Assembly: GCF_900142755.1 (NCBI RefSeq)
Contig: NZ_FRCA01000007.1
Span: forward strand, 186,001-250,000
Length of the DNA: 64,000 nucleotides
Reading direction: 5' to 3'
Source: Halomonas cupida
Lineage (GTDB): Bacteria; Pseudomonadota; Gammaproteobacteria; Pseudomonadales; Halomonadaceae
Shown: piece by piece, positions 35,901 through 44,520 of the stretch
Numbering within the stretch: position 1 is the stretch's first letter
How the letters are laid out: each line of letters begins with the position of its first letter
Translations under genes and position numbers: made by a program
Notes under the pieces: model-generated
Database searches by the model: none
What the model saw: only the letters and a program-made list of their open reading frames with translations
Told to the model about the DNA's origin: nothing

Positions 35901-36505
35901 TCAGCTCTTTTCTGCGTATTCTTGATGCCGGGGCCAATATCACTACAGGCGTCATGGATACAGTACTTGGCGGCTTGATGATCAAGCGTGGTGCCGACAG
36001 CGGTGATGGTGCCACCATCGCCCAGGGTTCGATAACCGTGGCAGCAGGAGCCTTCGGCCTGGCCGGAGGTGGCTCGGCGATGGCAGCGCTACGCGGCATC
36101 AGTTTTGCCCGCGCCGCCACCGGCCCACTGTTCTGGGTCAGCGCCGGCCTGACTCTAGCGACGCTCCCCTTCACCATCGTTCAGGACATCAAGTACAACA
36201 ATGCTCTGGATGCCCATCGCAACGATCTTGATGATCTATTCGCCTCCCTCGACGAGGATGGCCTGCTTCAGGAAGACGGGCTCGAGAAATACAACTTCCT
36301 TGATGCCTACATGTACAGCTACGGTCAGCGCGATGCCCCCGAAGACACGAGCATCTTCGATTATCGCAGTGAAGAATATGAGTTCTATACCGAGGAGGGC
36401 CACCTGCCCGATCCGGTATGGGATGATCTCGAGCACGAGGATTACGCCGGTGACGGCAGCAACCTCGATACACAGATGGACAAAGGCTCGACGGTCGGTT
36501 CTTGA
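32954..36505 (+). CDS. Large repeat protein, HrpF/HrpK/NolX-like translocator candidate
   Basis: This 1183-residue acidic protein has no signal peptide. Residues about 45-490 contain four repeats of about 115 residues in the order A-B-A'-B', each ending in a YW(N/S/K)RHGG motif (motif starts at residues 136, 248, 366 and 481). A repeats carry RTVAPLTGDA; B repeats carry NILHLDSSDTLSQLY. A helical middle follows, then hydrophobic segments near residues 996-1012, 1025-1045 and 1058-1075, and an acidic tail. Repeats plus late hydrophobic helices resemble HrpF/NolX and HrpK type III translocators, but no secretion genes are in the window. The start is fixed by AGGAGGAG six bases before ATG 32954. 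Confidence 0.6.
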   Translation: MRVDPQANPTELSLTRNNAAFTTALGLAKQVADNDTSTTSLILGNDNYENLLNSLASHLADGINTDKRTVAPLTGDAATQFQQLVTAELDAQRARGETPNLESAIDNAKTALFDRIGHALSNSGRDTEAGLDVFEGYWNRHGGSDAAVDAGYDAYDDFLADTTLIDNPSYEDNLNALASALAGGTLTGTRNILHLDSSDTLSQLYRNLIKDKLDQGADTEEARNQVNEDLRNRLDGAGGDDVVDIFDGYWSRHGGEEDAEELAEETWLANRDDADIAYDNTLNSLVDDMADGINIDDRTVAPLTGDAGDKFSQLVEYELNQQRERGETPDLQTAIDDAKDALFGRLGNGLTNVGKDSEAGLDVFEGYWNRHGGNDAAVSAGYSAYDDFLSYTTQLDNPSYEDNLNALASAMAGGTLTGTRNILHLDSSDTLSQLYQNLINIKKSEGVDPSEAVTQVNDDLRSRIGNAAGEDGDAVVDVFDGYWKRHGGADDAQRLTDHSELDTLRRDHDLPPISELDIQSMETSEADPDDSSRNLTVSELTWQNLINDWKQGIEDGSIAKDDERAQFYRALRAQGALDNGLDMTVLDISSGQNLANATGDDLSAIIDGGKLDERLGELFVSDAVQKDYQSAQTDAIDKVANKDEIADSLEEMAFSEEYVKYIGDLRESGQGELAEADISRTYSALAALFPATEDSDKAAEFAQGLQLDASIIDLDHLIENPDQINDANTATATQDVVKMVLTALKRAGVDIPRRTVESIDKFVNEYLNDQQTAKNFGKALQQLGDIFQKNGEITRNDIDNLLKKDVYKALNEKTNGGMLSVISTLNSNGALGSTGGLISLASGIYQLAGKGGTLADTPEERVAIAKEMIAFFGASQHFVTLGSNIYDKARGTNVNAMLGLDKTLPEIWGNDKASGSPFTDEKGLQFVKNMEKIIDEAPIADREKLSQKLDLSEEETRKIVDGMKDGYASRPGLPDATTTTRTISSFLRILDAGANITTGVMDTVLGGLMIKRGADSGDGATIAQGSITVAAGAFGLAGGGSAMAALRGISFARAATGPLFWVSAGLTLATLPFTIVQDIKYNNALDAHRNDLDDLFASLDEDGLLQEDGLEKYNFLDAYMYSYGQRDAPEDTSIFDYRSEEYEFYTEEGHLPDPVWDDLEHEDYAGDGSNLDTQMDKGSTVGS

Positions 36506-36687
36506 GCCGACTATCGGTGGCCGGGACGGCTACCGAAACCGATTCCGAGCGGACAGGAAATTGCTCGTTGGCCTCTCATCAACGCGGTTTACAGCGCCGC
36601 ATGACGTCGAGCTGATTTACGAGACCTCCTCTACTATCGGCATCCGCGGTCTCACCTCAACCGAACTCGGCACCAGTTGGCGGCCGC

Positions 36688-37563
36688 TCACTCTCCAAGC
36701 TCTAGGATGATAAAGGCCTCCATGGCCTGGGCAGCCGGCGACAGACTACGCCGTCGCGGCTTGAGCAAACCGAGTTCGCGCTCAACGTGGGGGGTGGCCA
36801 AAGGTACGAAACGTAACCGTTCATACTCCTCGGGAAAGGCCAGGCGCGGCAGTGTGGTGATGCCTATGCCCGCTACCAGCATGGCGGTCAATGAGATCAT
36901 GTTGGAAATATAGAAGTCACTCTGGGCCAGCAGCAGCTCGGCCTCGGTGCCCTCGAGTAGCCGCGAGGTGCCATTACGGATCAGTGCCTGTCCCTGCAGT
37001 TCCTGCCAGTCCAGTGCCTCTCGGCCAGCAAAAGGATGGTCGTCACGACAGACCACCCCAATGGCGTCGCGCATCAAGGGCTGGAAGTCCAGTTCCTCAT
37101 CCACCTGCCACAGGCTGGTCAGTCCTAGATCCACCTCACCGGCGCTTACCAGCCGGCTGACGAAGTCGGCGGTACCATCATGGAGGCTGACCTTCAGGTC
37201 AGGGTAGTGCTGAATGAAATTCGACAACAGCCGCGGCATCAGACGGCTGGCCACCGAAGGCACCGCGGCCATATCAATATGTCCGGCACGCTTCTCCACC
37301 TGGGTAACCAGATCCCTGCTCAGACGATCATGCTGGATAATCAGCTCACGGAAACGTGGCAGGCAGTATGTTCCGAAGGGCGTCAGCATCGCCTTTCCCC
37401 CCTTTTCGAAGATCGGTTCGCCCAAGCGCTGCTCCAGTTCACGGACGGCCATGGATAGTGCTGGCTGAGTGCGATGCAGATGACGGGCTGCAGCATGGAA
37501 GCCACCTTCATCGACGATGGCCAGCACATAGCGCAGGGGTTGGATCTTGAGTTCGGGCAGCAT
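36688..37563 (-). CDS. LysR family transcriptional regulator
   Basis: This 291-residue regulator has the N-terminal helix-turn-helix (LRYVLAIVDEGGFHAAARHLHRTQPALSMAVRELEQRLGEPIFEK, about residues 10-54) and the LysR substrate-binding domain. It diverges from the aldehyde dehydrogenase-M19-BCCT operon across an AT-rich 117-base region with a LysR-type inverted repeat. It is therefore the likely activator of that operon and its own repressor. The inducer is unknown. Confidence 0.92.
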   Translation of the reverse strand: MLPELKIQPLRYVLAIVDEGGFHAAARHLHRTQPALSMAVRELEQRLGEPIFEKGGKAMLTPFGTYCLPRFRELIIQHDRLSRDLVTQVEKRAGHIDMAAVPSVASRLMPRLLSNFIQHYPDLKVSLHDGTADFVSRLVSAGEVDLGLTSLWQVDEELDFQPLMRDAIGVVCRDDHPFAGREALDWQELQGQALIRNGTSRLLEGTEAELLLAQSDFYISNMISLTAMLVAGIGITTLPRLAFPEEYERLRFVPLATPHVERELGLLKPRRRSLSPAAQAMEAFIILELGE

Positions 37564-37587
37564 GATATCTTCTCGACACCTTACAAC

Positions 37588-37604
37588 GATAAAACAACCT
37601 TATC
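37588..37604. promoter_or_regulatory. Candidate LysR binding site
   Basis: GATAA-N7-TTATC is an inverted repeat of the T-N11-A type, 25 bases upstream of the regulator gene and 77 bases upstream of the divergent operon. Further CCTTATC copies follow at about 37598 and 37628. The region is strikingly AT-rich against a GC-rich background. Confidence 0.55.
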
Positions 37605-37680
37605 ATTTTATATTTATTATTGATTATCCTTATCTTAAATCTTCGCCCAGGATGACGACAACGTCTCAAAGGAGGTTTCC

Positions 37681-39120
37681 ATGTCCCACGTTCACGCTCT
37701 CTACATCGACGACACTTGGGTCGCCGGCAAGGACAGCATCACTAACGTCAACCCTTCAGACACCAGCGACGTGGTCGGCACCTATGCCCAAGCGAGCGTT
37801 GAACAGGTCGGCCAAGCGATCGCCGCCGCCAGGCGTGGCTTCACTGAATGGCGTCAGAGCAGCCTGGAAAGCCGCTATAGCGTGCTGATGGCTATCAGCG
37901 ACGAATTGATCGCACGCAAGGAGGAACTCGGTGAGTTGCTCTGTCGCGAAGAAGGCAAAACCCGAGTAGAGGGCGTCGGCGAAGTTTATCGCTCCGCGCA
38001 GTTCTTCCACTACTACGCCGCCGAAGTACTGCGTCAGATCGACGAGCGTATCGACTCCGTACGGCCAGGCGTCGAAGTCGATACTCGCCGCGAGCCGGTG
38101 GGTGTGGTGGGCGTCATCAGTCCCTGGAACTTCCCCATGGCCACCGCAGTGTGGAAGATCGCCCCAGCTCTGGCTTTCGGCAACGCAGTGGTTTTCAAAC
38201 CCGCTAACCTGGTCCCTGCCAGTGCTTGGGCCCTAACCGAAATAATCAGCCGCCAAGCGCTCCCAGCCGGAACCTTCAACCTGCTGATGGGTCCAGGCAG
38301 TAGCGTCGGCGATGCGCTTATTTCGAGCCCCGAGATCGATGCCTTGAGCTTCACTGGCTCTCTGGATGTAGGGCGCCGTGTGGCCGCCGCTACCGCCGGC
38401 AACCTGGTCAAGTGCCAACTGGAGATGGGGTCCAAGAATGCCCTGATCGTCGCCGACGATGCTGACCTGGATCTAGCCGTGGAAGCCGCCTTCGCCGGCG
38501 CCTACTCAAGCACCGGACAGAAGTGCACAGCGTCCTCACGACTGATCGTCACCGAGGCAGTCCACGACGCCTTCCTCGAGAAACTGATCGCCAAACTGAG
38601 GACTGTACGTGTCGGCCACGCGCTGGAAGAAGATGTGCATATCGGTCCCGTCGTAGATGCCCGTCAACTGGAGTCCAACCTCGTCTGGGTGGAACGTGCG
38701 AAAGCCGATGGTGGCACCCTCGCCTTCGGTGGAGAACGCCTGAAACGCAACACAGATGGCTTCTTCATGGCACCCACGCTGTTCGTGGGTACCACCAACG
38801 ACATGGCAATCAACCGTGAGGAAATCTTTGGACCAATCGCCTGCGTGATCAAGGTACGTGACTATGAGCAAGCCATCGCAACCCTCAACGACACCAATTT
38901 CGGCCTGACCGCTGGCATTATCACCAACTCCCTCAAACTCACCAGTGACTTCAAGGCACGCGCCGAAACTGGCTGTGTGATGGTCAACCTTGCCACTGCC
39001 GGTACCGACTATCACGTCCCCTTCGGTGGCCGCAAGGACTCCAGCTTCGGCCCTCGTGAGCAGGGACGTTATGCCCGCGAATTCTACACCGTGGTCAAGA
39101 CCTGTTACACCAAGGCCTGA
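37681..39120 (+). CDS. Aldehyde dehydrogenase
   Basis: This 479-residue ALDH-superfamily enzyme converts a semialdehyde or aldehyde to the acid. The cofactor site GVVGVISPWNFPMATAVWKIAPALAFGN, general-base Glu in CQLEMGSKNA and nucleophilic Cys in TGQKCTASSR are intact, with EEIFGPIACVIKV further on. It resembles the 2-oxoglutarate-semialdehyde dehydrogenase group in length and motifs, but the substrate is not proven. AAAGGAGG lies just upstream of the ATG. It is the first gene of the six-gene operon and is followed 11 bases later by the M19 gene. Confidence 0.92.
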   Translation: MSHVHALYIDDTWVAGKDSITNVNPSDTSDVVGTYAQASVEQVGQAIAAARRGFTEWRQSSLESRYSVLMAISDELIARKEELGELLCREEGKTRVEGVGEVYRSAQFFHYYAAEVLRQIDERIDSVRPGVEVDTRREPVGVVGVISPWNFPMATAVWKIAPALAFGNAVVFKPANLVPASAWALTEIISRQALPAGTFNLLMGPGSSVGDALISSPEIDALSFTGSLDVGRRVAAATAGNLVKCQLEMGSKNALIVADDADLDLAVEAAFAGAYSSTGQKCTASSRLIVTEAVHDAFLEKLIAKLRTVRVGHALEEDVHIGPVVDARQLESNLVWVERAKADGGTLAFGGERLKRNTDGFFMAPTLFVGTTNDMAINREEIFGPIACVIKVRDYEQAIATLNDTNFGLTAGIITNSLKLTSDFKARAETGCVMVNLATAGTDYHVPFGGRKDSSFGPREQGRYAREFYTVVKTCYTKA

Positions 39121-39131
39121 GGAGGCATGTC

Positions 39132-40142
39132 ATGTCCCGAGAAATGTTGACGATTGATGGCCTGCAGTACTCCAACTGGTCACGGGATATCTTCGAGCAG
39201 ATGCGCGAAGGTGGTCTGGATGCCGTTCACGCCACTCTCGTCTATCACGAAACCACCCGCGAGACGCTATCACGACTGGGTGAGTGGAACCGGCGCTTCG
39301 AAGCCCACGCTGACCTGATCATTCCGGTCCATCAACCCAGCGACATCGCTCGTGCTCGCTCATCCGGACGTATCGGAGTCTTCCTTGGAGCCCAGAACTG
39401 CTCGCCCATCGAGGACGACATCGACATGGTCGAGGTAATGCGCGACCTGGGCCTGATGATCATGCAGCTCACATACAATAACCAGAGCTTACTGGCCTGC
39501 GGCTGCTACGAGGCCGAGGATAGCGGTATCACCCGCTTCGGACGCCAAGTGATCCGCGAGATGAACCGGGTCGGCATGGTCATTGACATGTCCCACAGCG
39601 CTGAGCGCTCGACCCTCGAGGCCATTGAGCTATCCAGCCGTCCGGTGATTATCTCTCATGCCAACCCTGCCACTTTTCACCCTGCCAAACGCAACAAGTC
39701 GGACAAAGTGCTCAAAGCCATCGCCGAGTGCAACGGCCTGCTGGGCTTCTCGGCCTATCCCTTCCACCTGCGCAACGGCCCAGACTGCACCCTCACGGAG
39801 TACTGCGAGATGATCGCACGCACCGCCGATCTGATGGGGGTGGAGCACTTGGCTATTGGCACCGACCTATGTCAAAACCAACCGACCTCGGTCCTCGACT
39901 GGATGCGCAACGGTCGGTGGTCCAAGGACATGGACTACGGCGAGGGTAGCGCATCCAACGCAGGCTGGCCGAGGCCACTTACCTGGCTCAAGGACAGCCG
40001 CGACCTCCCCAATCTGATCCAGGGTCTGCGCAACGTCGGCATGAACGAGGACGAAGTGGCCGGGATCATGGGGTGCAATTGGGTCGCGTTGCTTGAACGC
40101 TCCGCCACGCCACAGGCCAGCAATACCGACTGGGCCGCCTGA
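39132..40142 (+). CDS. M19 dipeptidase-family protein with altered metal site
   Basis: This 336-residue cytoplasmic protein belongs to the renal dipeptidase family. The second-half metal and substrate residues are recognisable: His155 in VIDMSHS, His176 in IISHANP and Asp245 in IGTDL. However, the N-terminal HxD ligand pair is replaced by IDGLQYS (residues 8-14), and the bridging Glu of the usual EGG motif is replaced around LGAQNC (Gln88). The classical two-zinc site is therefore incomplete. A similar IDGL start is, from memory, seen in dipeptidase-like genes beside dimethylglycine-degradation genes in Pseudomonas. GGAGG precedes the start. Substrate unknown. Confidence 0.85.
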   Translation: MSREMLTIDGLQYSNWSRDIFEQMREGGLDAVHATLVYHETTRETLSRLGEWNRRFEAHADLIIPVHQPSDIARARSSGRIGVFLGAQNCSPIEDDIDMVEVMRDLGLMIMQLTYNNQSLLACGCYEAEDSGITRFGRQVIREMNRVGMVIDMSHSAERSTLEAIELSSRPVIISHANPATFHPAKRNKSDKVLKAIAECNGLLGFSAYPFHLRNGPDCTLTEYCEMIARTADLMGVEHLAIGTDLCQNQPTSVLDWMRNGRWSKDMDYGEGSASNAGWPRPLTWLKDSRDLPNLIQGLRNVGMNEDEVAGIMGCNWVALLERSATPQASNTDWAA

Positions 40143-40247
40143 GGCCCCCCGGCGTCACCCGAACCATAAGAACAGGCGGACGCCAACGGCCACCAATAAC
40201 CACAACAAGCACCGCCCTGGCGGTGCAGCACGCCAGAGGTTTACGCC

Positions 40248-41879
40248 ATGACCACACCCCGCAACGGCACCTCGTCACCATCACGCTCCTCTCCTGCAAA
40301 TCCCCGGGATCTGTCCGCCGGCCAGTACCGGCTGGGCGACCCCGTCGTGCTCTGTCTTAGTGTCGGCTTTATCGTACTGTTCGTCGGCTTGTCGCTGTAC
40401 GACATCGACGGCGTGGCAGGGGCCATAGGCGCAGGCTTCGCCTGGACCGCCAAGGCGCTCGGCAGCTATTTTCAGATCTTGCTGCTGCTCACCTTTTTTA
40501 TCGCCCTGGGGCTAGTCGCCACCCCGGCAGCCAGTGCGCGCATCGGCAACACGCGCACGCCGGAGCTATCCACCTTCAAGTGGGTGTCGATCATCATGTG
40601 CACCTTGCTGGCAGGAGGCGGGGTGTTTTTCGCCGCTGGCGAGCCTATCTACCACTTCGTGGTCACGCCGCCGGCCTTTTCCGCCGGCACAGAAATCGAG
40701 GCCGGCACCAATTCCGCCGTCGCCCCAGCCCTGGCCCAGTCATTCATGCACTGGGGCTTTCTCGCCTGGGCGGTACTCGGCAGTCTGACCGCAGTGGTGC
40801 TATCCCACGCCCACTACGACAAGGGCCAGCCACTGCAGCCACGTACCCTGCTATACCCGGTGCTGGGTGAACGGGTGATGAAAGGGCCGCTGGGTGGCGT
40901 GGTCGATGCGTTGTGCGTGATCGCCGTGGTGGCCGGCACTGTCGGTCCCATCGGATTTCTCGCCACCCAGGTTAGTTTCGGCCTGCATGAGCTGTTTGGC
41001 GTGGCCAATAACTACTTGACTCAGTTGCTTATCCTGATTGGTCTTGGCGCTGTCTACGTCACCTCGGCGGTCACCGGCATCGACAAGGGCATCCAGATCC
41101 TGTCGCGCTTCAACATCTTTCTGGCGCTGGCCATCGCGGTGGTGATCTTCGTATTTGGACCGACCCTGTTCATGGTCAACGCCTTCACCCAAGGCTTTGG
41201 AGAGTACCTGACATCTTTCTTTGCCATGTCGACGATGACCGCCCAGAGCGCCCCGGACTGGTGGATGCAGTGGTGGACGGCATTCTTCTTTGCATGGTTC
41301 ATCGGCTATGGGCCGCTTATGGCGATCTTCGTTGCGCGCATCTCCAAGGGCCGCACCATTCGCCAGATGGTGCTCACCGTGGCGGTATTGGCGCCGGTGG
41401 CCACCGCCATCTGGTTCACCCTACTGGGCGGTTCTGGCATTTTCTTCCAACTCACCGGGGTCATCGACCTGACCGAGGCGCTCAGCAACTTCCAGTTCGA
41501 CGTAGCCACCCTGACCGTGGCCCAGGCCCTGCCCGGCGGCACCGGCATGGCGGCGGCGATCCTGGTACTGACCACCATCTTCGTCGCCACCACCGGTGAC
41601 TCCATGAGCTACGCCATCGCCGTGGTCGGCGCCGGGCACGATGACCCGAGCCCGTTGGTCCGCGCCTTCTGGGGCATCGCCATGGCACTGATGGCGGCTA
41701 TTCTCCTGTACATGGGATCGGGGCAGATCAGCGCCCTGCAACAGTTCATCGTAATCACCGCCATTCCGGTGTCGCTAGTACTGCTGCCGTCGCTGTGGAC
41801 CGGCCCCCAGGCTGCCCTCGCCATGGCCCGCATCCAGGGCATAACCAGCCTGAAATCCAGCGTTCCGGGAGAAGCTTGA
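40248..41879 (+). CDS. BCCT family betaine/carnitine/choline-type transporter
   Basis: This 543-residue inner-membrane transporter of the BCCT family takes up a quaternary ammonium compound or related zwitterion with Na+ or H+. About twelve hydrophobic helices are present. The family's central aromatic stretch is DWWMQWWTAFFFAWFIGYGPLMAIFVARISKG, with GEPIYHFV-type and MHWGFLAWA segments upstream. It lies 105 bases downstream of the M19 gene. The short N- and C-terminal tails lack a long osmosensing extension, which favours a catabolic rather than an osmotic role. Confidence 0.92.
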   Translation: MTTPRNGTSSPSRSSPANPRDLSAGQYRLGDPVVLCLSVGFIVLFVGLSLYDIDGVAGAIGAGFAWTAKALGSYFQILLLLTFFIALGLVATPAASARIGNTRTPELSTFKWVSIIMCTLLAGGGVFFAAGEPIYHFVVTPPAFSAGTEIEAGTNSAVAPALAQSFMHWGFLAWAVLGSLTAVVLSHAHYDKGQPLQPRTLLYPVLGERVMKGPLGGVVDALCVIAVVAGTVGPIGFLATQVSFGLHELFGVANNYLTQLLILIGLGAVYVTSAVTGIDKGIQILSRFNIFLALAIAVVIFVFGPTLFMVNAFTQGFGEYLTSFFAMSTMTAQSAPDWWMQWWTAFFFAWFIGYGPLMAIFVARISKGRTIRQMVLTVAVLAPVATAIWFTLLGGSGIFFQLTGVIDLTEALSNFQFDVATLTVAQALPGGTGMAAAILVLTTIFVATTGDSMSYAIAVVGAGHDDPSPLVRAFWGIAMALMAAILLYMGSGQISALQQFIVITAIPVSLVLLPSLWTGPQAALAMARIQGITSLKSSVPGEA

Positions 41880-41880
41880 G

Positions 41881-43671
41881 ATGAGACGCGAAGACCTGGC
41901 CAGTCGCCTGTCCGACATCGAACAACGCCTTCGCCTGCGCTCCCCCGATGAGGTGATGCAACTCGAACGCTTGGGCAGCCTGCACGCCAGCCGGCTAAGC
42001 TTCGTCCGCAGCCTGGTGCGCCAGATGGCGCGCCAGCGCTGGCAGATCAGTACTATCCGCTTCGATCTCGACGCTGAGGGTCATGGAATTGCCATCTATC
42101 GCCTGCAGACCCCATGGGCACGCTACCACGGGGTGATCTTCTCCCAGCCACTGGATGATGCCGCTCGCTCCGACCGGGTGATTGCCGAGGCTTGGGATGC
42201 CACTTTCGGTGTAGTCGAGGGCGACGTGGACGACTCGCTGCTTGACCATATGGCCGCCAATGTGCCTCTGCAGGAGGCTGGGCGCCAACATCCGCGCCTG
42301 CTGGTGCTGTCCCGGGCCAACCGCAGTCTCAGGAACTTCGCTGCCTTTCTCGATGCGCTAAGTGCCGGACGCCAGCCGGACCCGACGTGGCTCACCAGAG
42401 TCGGCTACCTGTATCGCACTACCGCGGTCTACGGTAACGGCAAATTCGGTATCGCCGACTTCGATCGGCTCAAGCACAACCCAGACTTTCAGCGCCCCTT
42501 CTCGGCCCAGATGCTGGCCGTGTACCTACTGCGCCACTTTTCCATCGAGCAGATCGAGCATATGGCCCGGGCCAAAGCGCCGGGCAGGGCCGTCGCCATG
42601 GCAACGCCACTGCGTCGCTATCTCGGCATAGGCAACTCCACTGGGCTCGGCATGGCACCCTTTCTGATCAACCACCCGCAGTTGATCCAACGCTGGATCG
42701 AGAGCCGCGAGCAGGCGCTGGCCCAAGTCAGCGGTCAGGTGCCTGGCGAGCCGGACCGTCAGCGCCTACTGACACTGATCGCCCGGGCCGAACAACACAT
42801 GGCCCAGACCGTGACCGAGGACACCAAGCAAAGTGCTCGAAACCGCGATACCGCCAGCGCCCTGCCGGCGGTGCGCGCTTGGCTGGAGCAAGTGCCACTG
42901 ACTGATGAGCTATGGCAGGAGTTGATCGACTGGAGCCGCCAGACCTTGAGTCTGGAGGCCCAGGAGCTGATCCACACCCTGCTGCTGGAGATCTACCCGA
43001 AGATCGTCGACCCCTTTGAGGACAGGATGGGCGTCAAGGAGAGCCTGGAATTGACCCCGGACATGCCGCTGATAAGGCTCAAGCAGTCGATCGAAACCCA
43101 CTACGACTGGGCCCTGCGCCACGACTTCGAAGATCCCGACGAGCGCTATTGGTTCTGGTATCGCTCAATGGAGAAGGAAGAACCGCGCTTGGGCGTGCGC
43201 GACGTAGAACCCGGTGCCGACCGCGAGTTGAAGCTCGCTATCGCTGCCCGAGTCGCCGACACCCATAAAGTCATTGATGACTTTCTCACCACCCATCCGC
43301 GGGCCTTGGTGGTGGAGTTTCTGATCCACCACCCACGTCACAAGGACATCATCCGGCGTATCCAGAGCATGGCCGAAACGCCATTCGGAGAGATCCGCGC
43401 CAATCTATGGGCCCGGGATATGAAGCCGGTGCACATTTTGCGCACCAAGCTATCGTTCTTTGGTGCCAGCCGTTTCGACCCCAAGTCCGATCGCTGGGTG
43501 CGCATTACCCTGTTCCAGGGCGCGCCGCTGGTCGAGGAGCTCAACGCCAAGCCCTGCGACCTGATCGAATTCGACGACTGGAGCTTTCCACTGGAGCCAA
43601 GCCAAAGCGCTGAAGGTACGCTCAGCGAGGCCGGTGCCGTAACCCGCCAATACGCCGGAGTCAGTACATGA
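41881..43671 (+). CDS. Conserved hypothetical protein (596 residues)
   Basis: I do not recognise this family. The protein is soluble, without signal peptide or membrane helices, rich in Arg, His and Trp, and largely helical. Segments such as GVIFSQPLDDAARSDRVIAEAWDATFG near residue 84, NSTGLGMAPFLINHP near 255 and LVVEFLIHHPRHKDIIRRI near 480 could form a catalytic or binding site. It begins two bases after the BCCT stop and its end overlaps the next gene by four bases, so it is translated as part of the operon. It may be a large enzyme of the pathway or a partner of the DUF3726-like protein. Confidence 0.75.
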   Translation: MRREDLASRLSDIEQRLRLRSPDEVMQLERLGSLHASRLSFVRSLVRQMARQRWQISTIRFDLDAEGHGIAIYRLQTPWARYHGVIFSQPLDDAARSDRVIAEAWDATFGVVEGDVDDSLLDHMAANVPLQEAGRQHPRLLVLSRANRSLRNFAAFLDALSAGRQPDPTWLTRVGYLYRTTAVYGNGKFGIADFDRLKHNPDFQRPFSAQMLAVYLLRHFSIEQIEHMARAKAPGRAVAMATPLRRYLGIGNSTGLGMAPFLINHPQLIQRWIESREQALAQVSGQVPGEPDRQRLLTLIARAEQHMAQTVTEDTKQSARNRDTASALPAVRAWLEQVPLTDELWQELIDWSRQTLSLEAQELIHTLLLEIYPKIVDPFEDRMGVKESLELTPDMPLIRLKQSIETHYDWALRHDFEDPDERYWFWYRSMEKEEPRLGVRDVEPGADRELKLAIAARVADTHKVIDDFLTTHPRALVVEFLIHHPRHKDIIRRIQSMAETPFGEIRANLWARDMKPVHILRTKLSFFGASRFDPKSDRWVRITLFQGAPLVEELNAKPCDLIEFDDWSFPLEPSQSAEGTLSEAGAVTRQYAGVST

Positions 43672-44462
43672 AGGTGTCCTACAACGAACTCCAGGCACTC
43701 TGCCGCAAGGCCTTTCAGGCCATGGGCTTCGAAGAGGGAGACGCCAGCGATGCCGCCGACATGGTAGCCTGGATGCAGCTTTACGAGCTCAGTGGGCTGA
43801 CGGCACTAGGCCGCGGCCTCGACTTTCTGCTCGAGGATCAGGATGAGCGGGCGCCAGAGCTGATCTACTCGGATGGCGATCTGGCGGTGCTCGACAGTCA
43901 CGGCGCAAGCGTGCTCAAGAGCTCAAGTCTGGCGCTGGAACTGGGCTTCGCCAAGGCTCGGGCACGGGGCCTTGCGGTGATCAAGATCCGCCACTGCCAC
44001 AACCGCCAGTTGATTATGGGCTATCTGGCGCGACTGGCCGGACGCGGGATGAACGTTACCGCCTTCTGGCGCAATGCCCAAGCCCCTGACAGCGGGAAGA
44101 TGAACGATACCCCGCTGATCGAGCAGGTGGTGGGCTTTCGCGCTGGCAGTTCGGTGCCCGAGATCCGCGTCTACGCGGTGCACGAGGTCCCCGAGGAAAA
44201 CGAACCCAACGACGGAGTAACACTGATCATGGCCAACCACGTGGACCTGCTGCCATCGCTGCGCTCCGAGTATCAGCTCGACCTGTTGGCCCGCCATCAG
44301 GAGTCCGACTTGCTGGCCTGTCGAGAGCGCGCCATGCAGCAAGGCATCGAGGTCGACGAAGGTCTTTGGGTACGCCTCAAGAGCTTGGCTACCCGGCTGC
44401 TGGTGGAGTCCACCGAAACCTCGCGCAGCGGGGCCGGAGCCGGGTCCAACGACAACGACTGA
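43668..44462 (+). CDS. DUF3726-like protein
   Basis: This 264-residue soluble protein starts MKVSYNELQALCRKAFQAMGFEEGDASDAADMVAWMQLYELSGL, which resembles DUF3726. That opening also recalls the start of the malate/lactate dehydrogenase-2 (Ldh_2) fold, and GLAVIKIRHCHNRQLIMGYL resembles an Ldh_2 segment. The NAD-binding parts of that fold are not evident. It overlaps the preceding 596-residue gene by four bases (ATGA), indicating tight coupling and possibly a complex. The tail from about residue 245 is low-complexity. Function unknown. Confidence 0.6.
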   Translation: MKVSYNELQALCRKAFQAMGFEEGDASDAADMVAWMQLYELSGLTALGRGLDFLLEDQDERAPELIYSDGDLAVLDSHGASVLKSSSLALELGFAKARARGLAVIKIRHCHNRQLIMGYLARLAGRGMNVTAFWRNAQAPDSGKMNDTPLIEQVVGFRAGSSVPEIRVYAVHEVPEENEPNDGVTLIMANHVDLLPSLRSEYQLDLLARHQESDLLACRERAMQQGIEVDEGLWVRLKSLATRLLVESTETSRSGAGAGSNDND

Positions 44463-44520
44463 CGCTCGACTAAATCAAGCACCGTCTTTCTTCCCATGCT
44501 TCCATAACTGAGAATGCCCT

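Noticed and set aside
32954..36505. A complete type III secretion island around the HrpF/HrpK-like gene
   Set aside because: Neighbouring genes are terC, a small periplasmic protein and a LysR regulator; no secretion apparatus, chaperone or needle gene is present.
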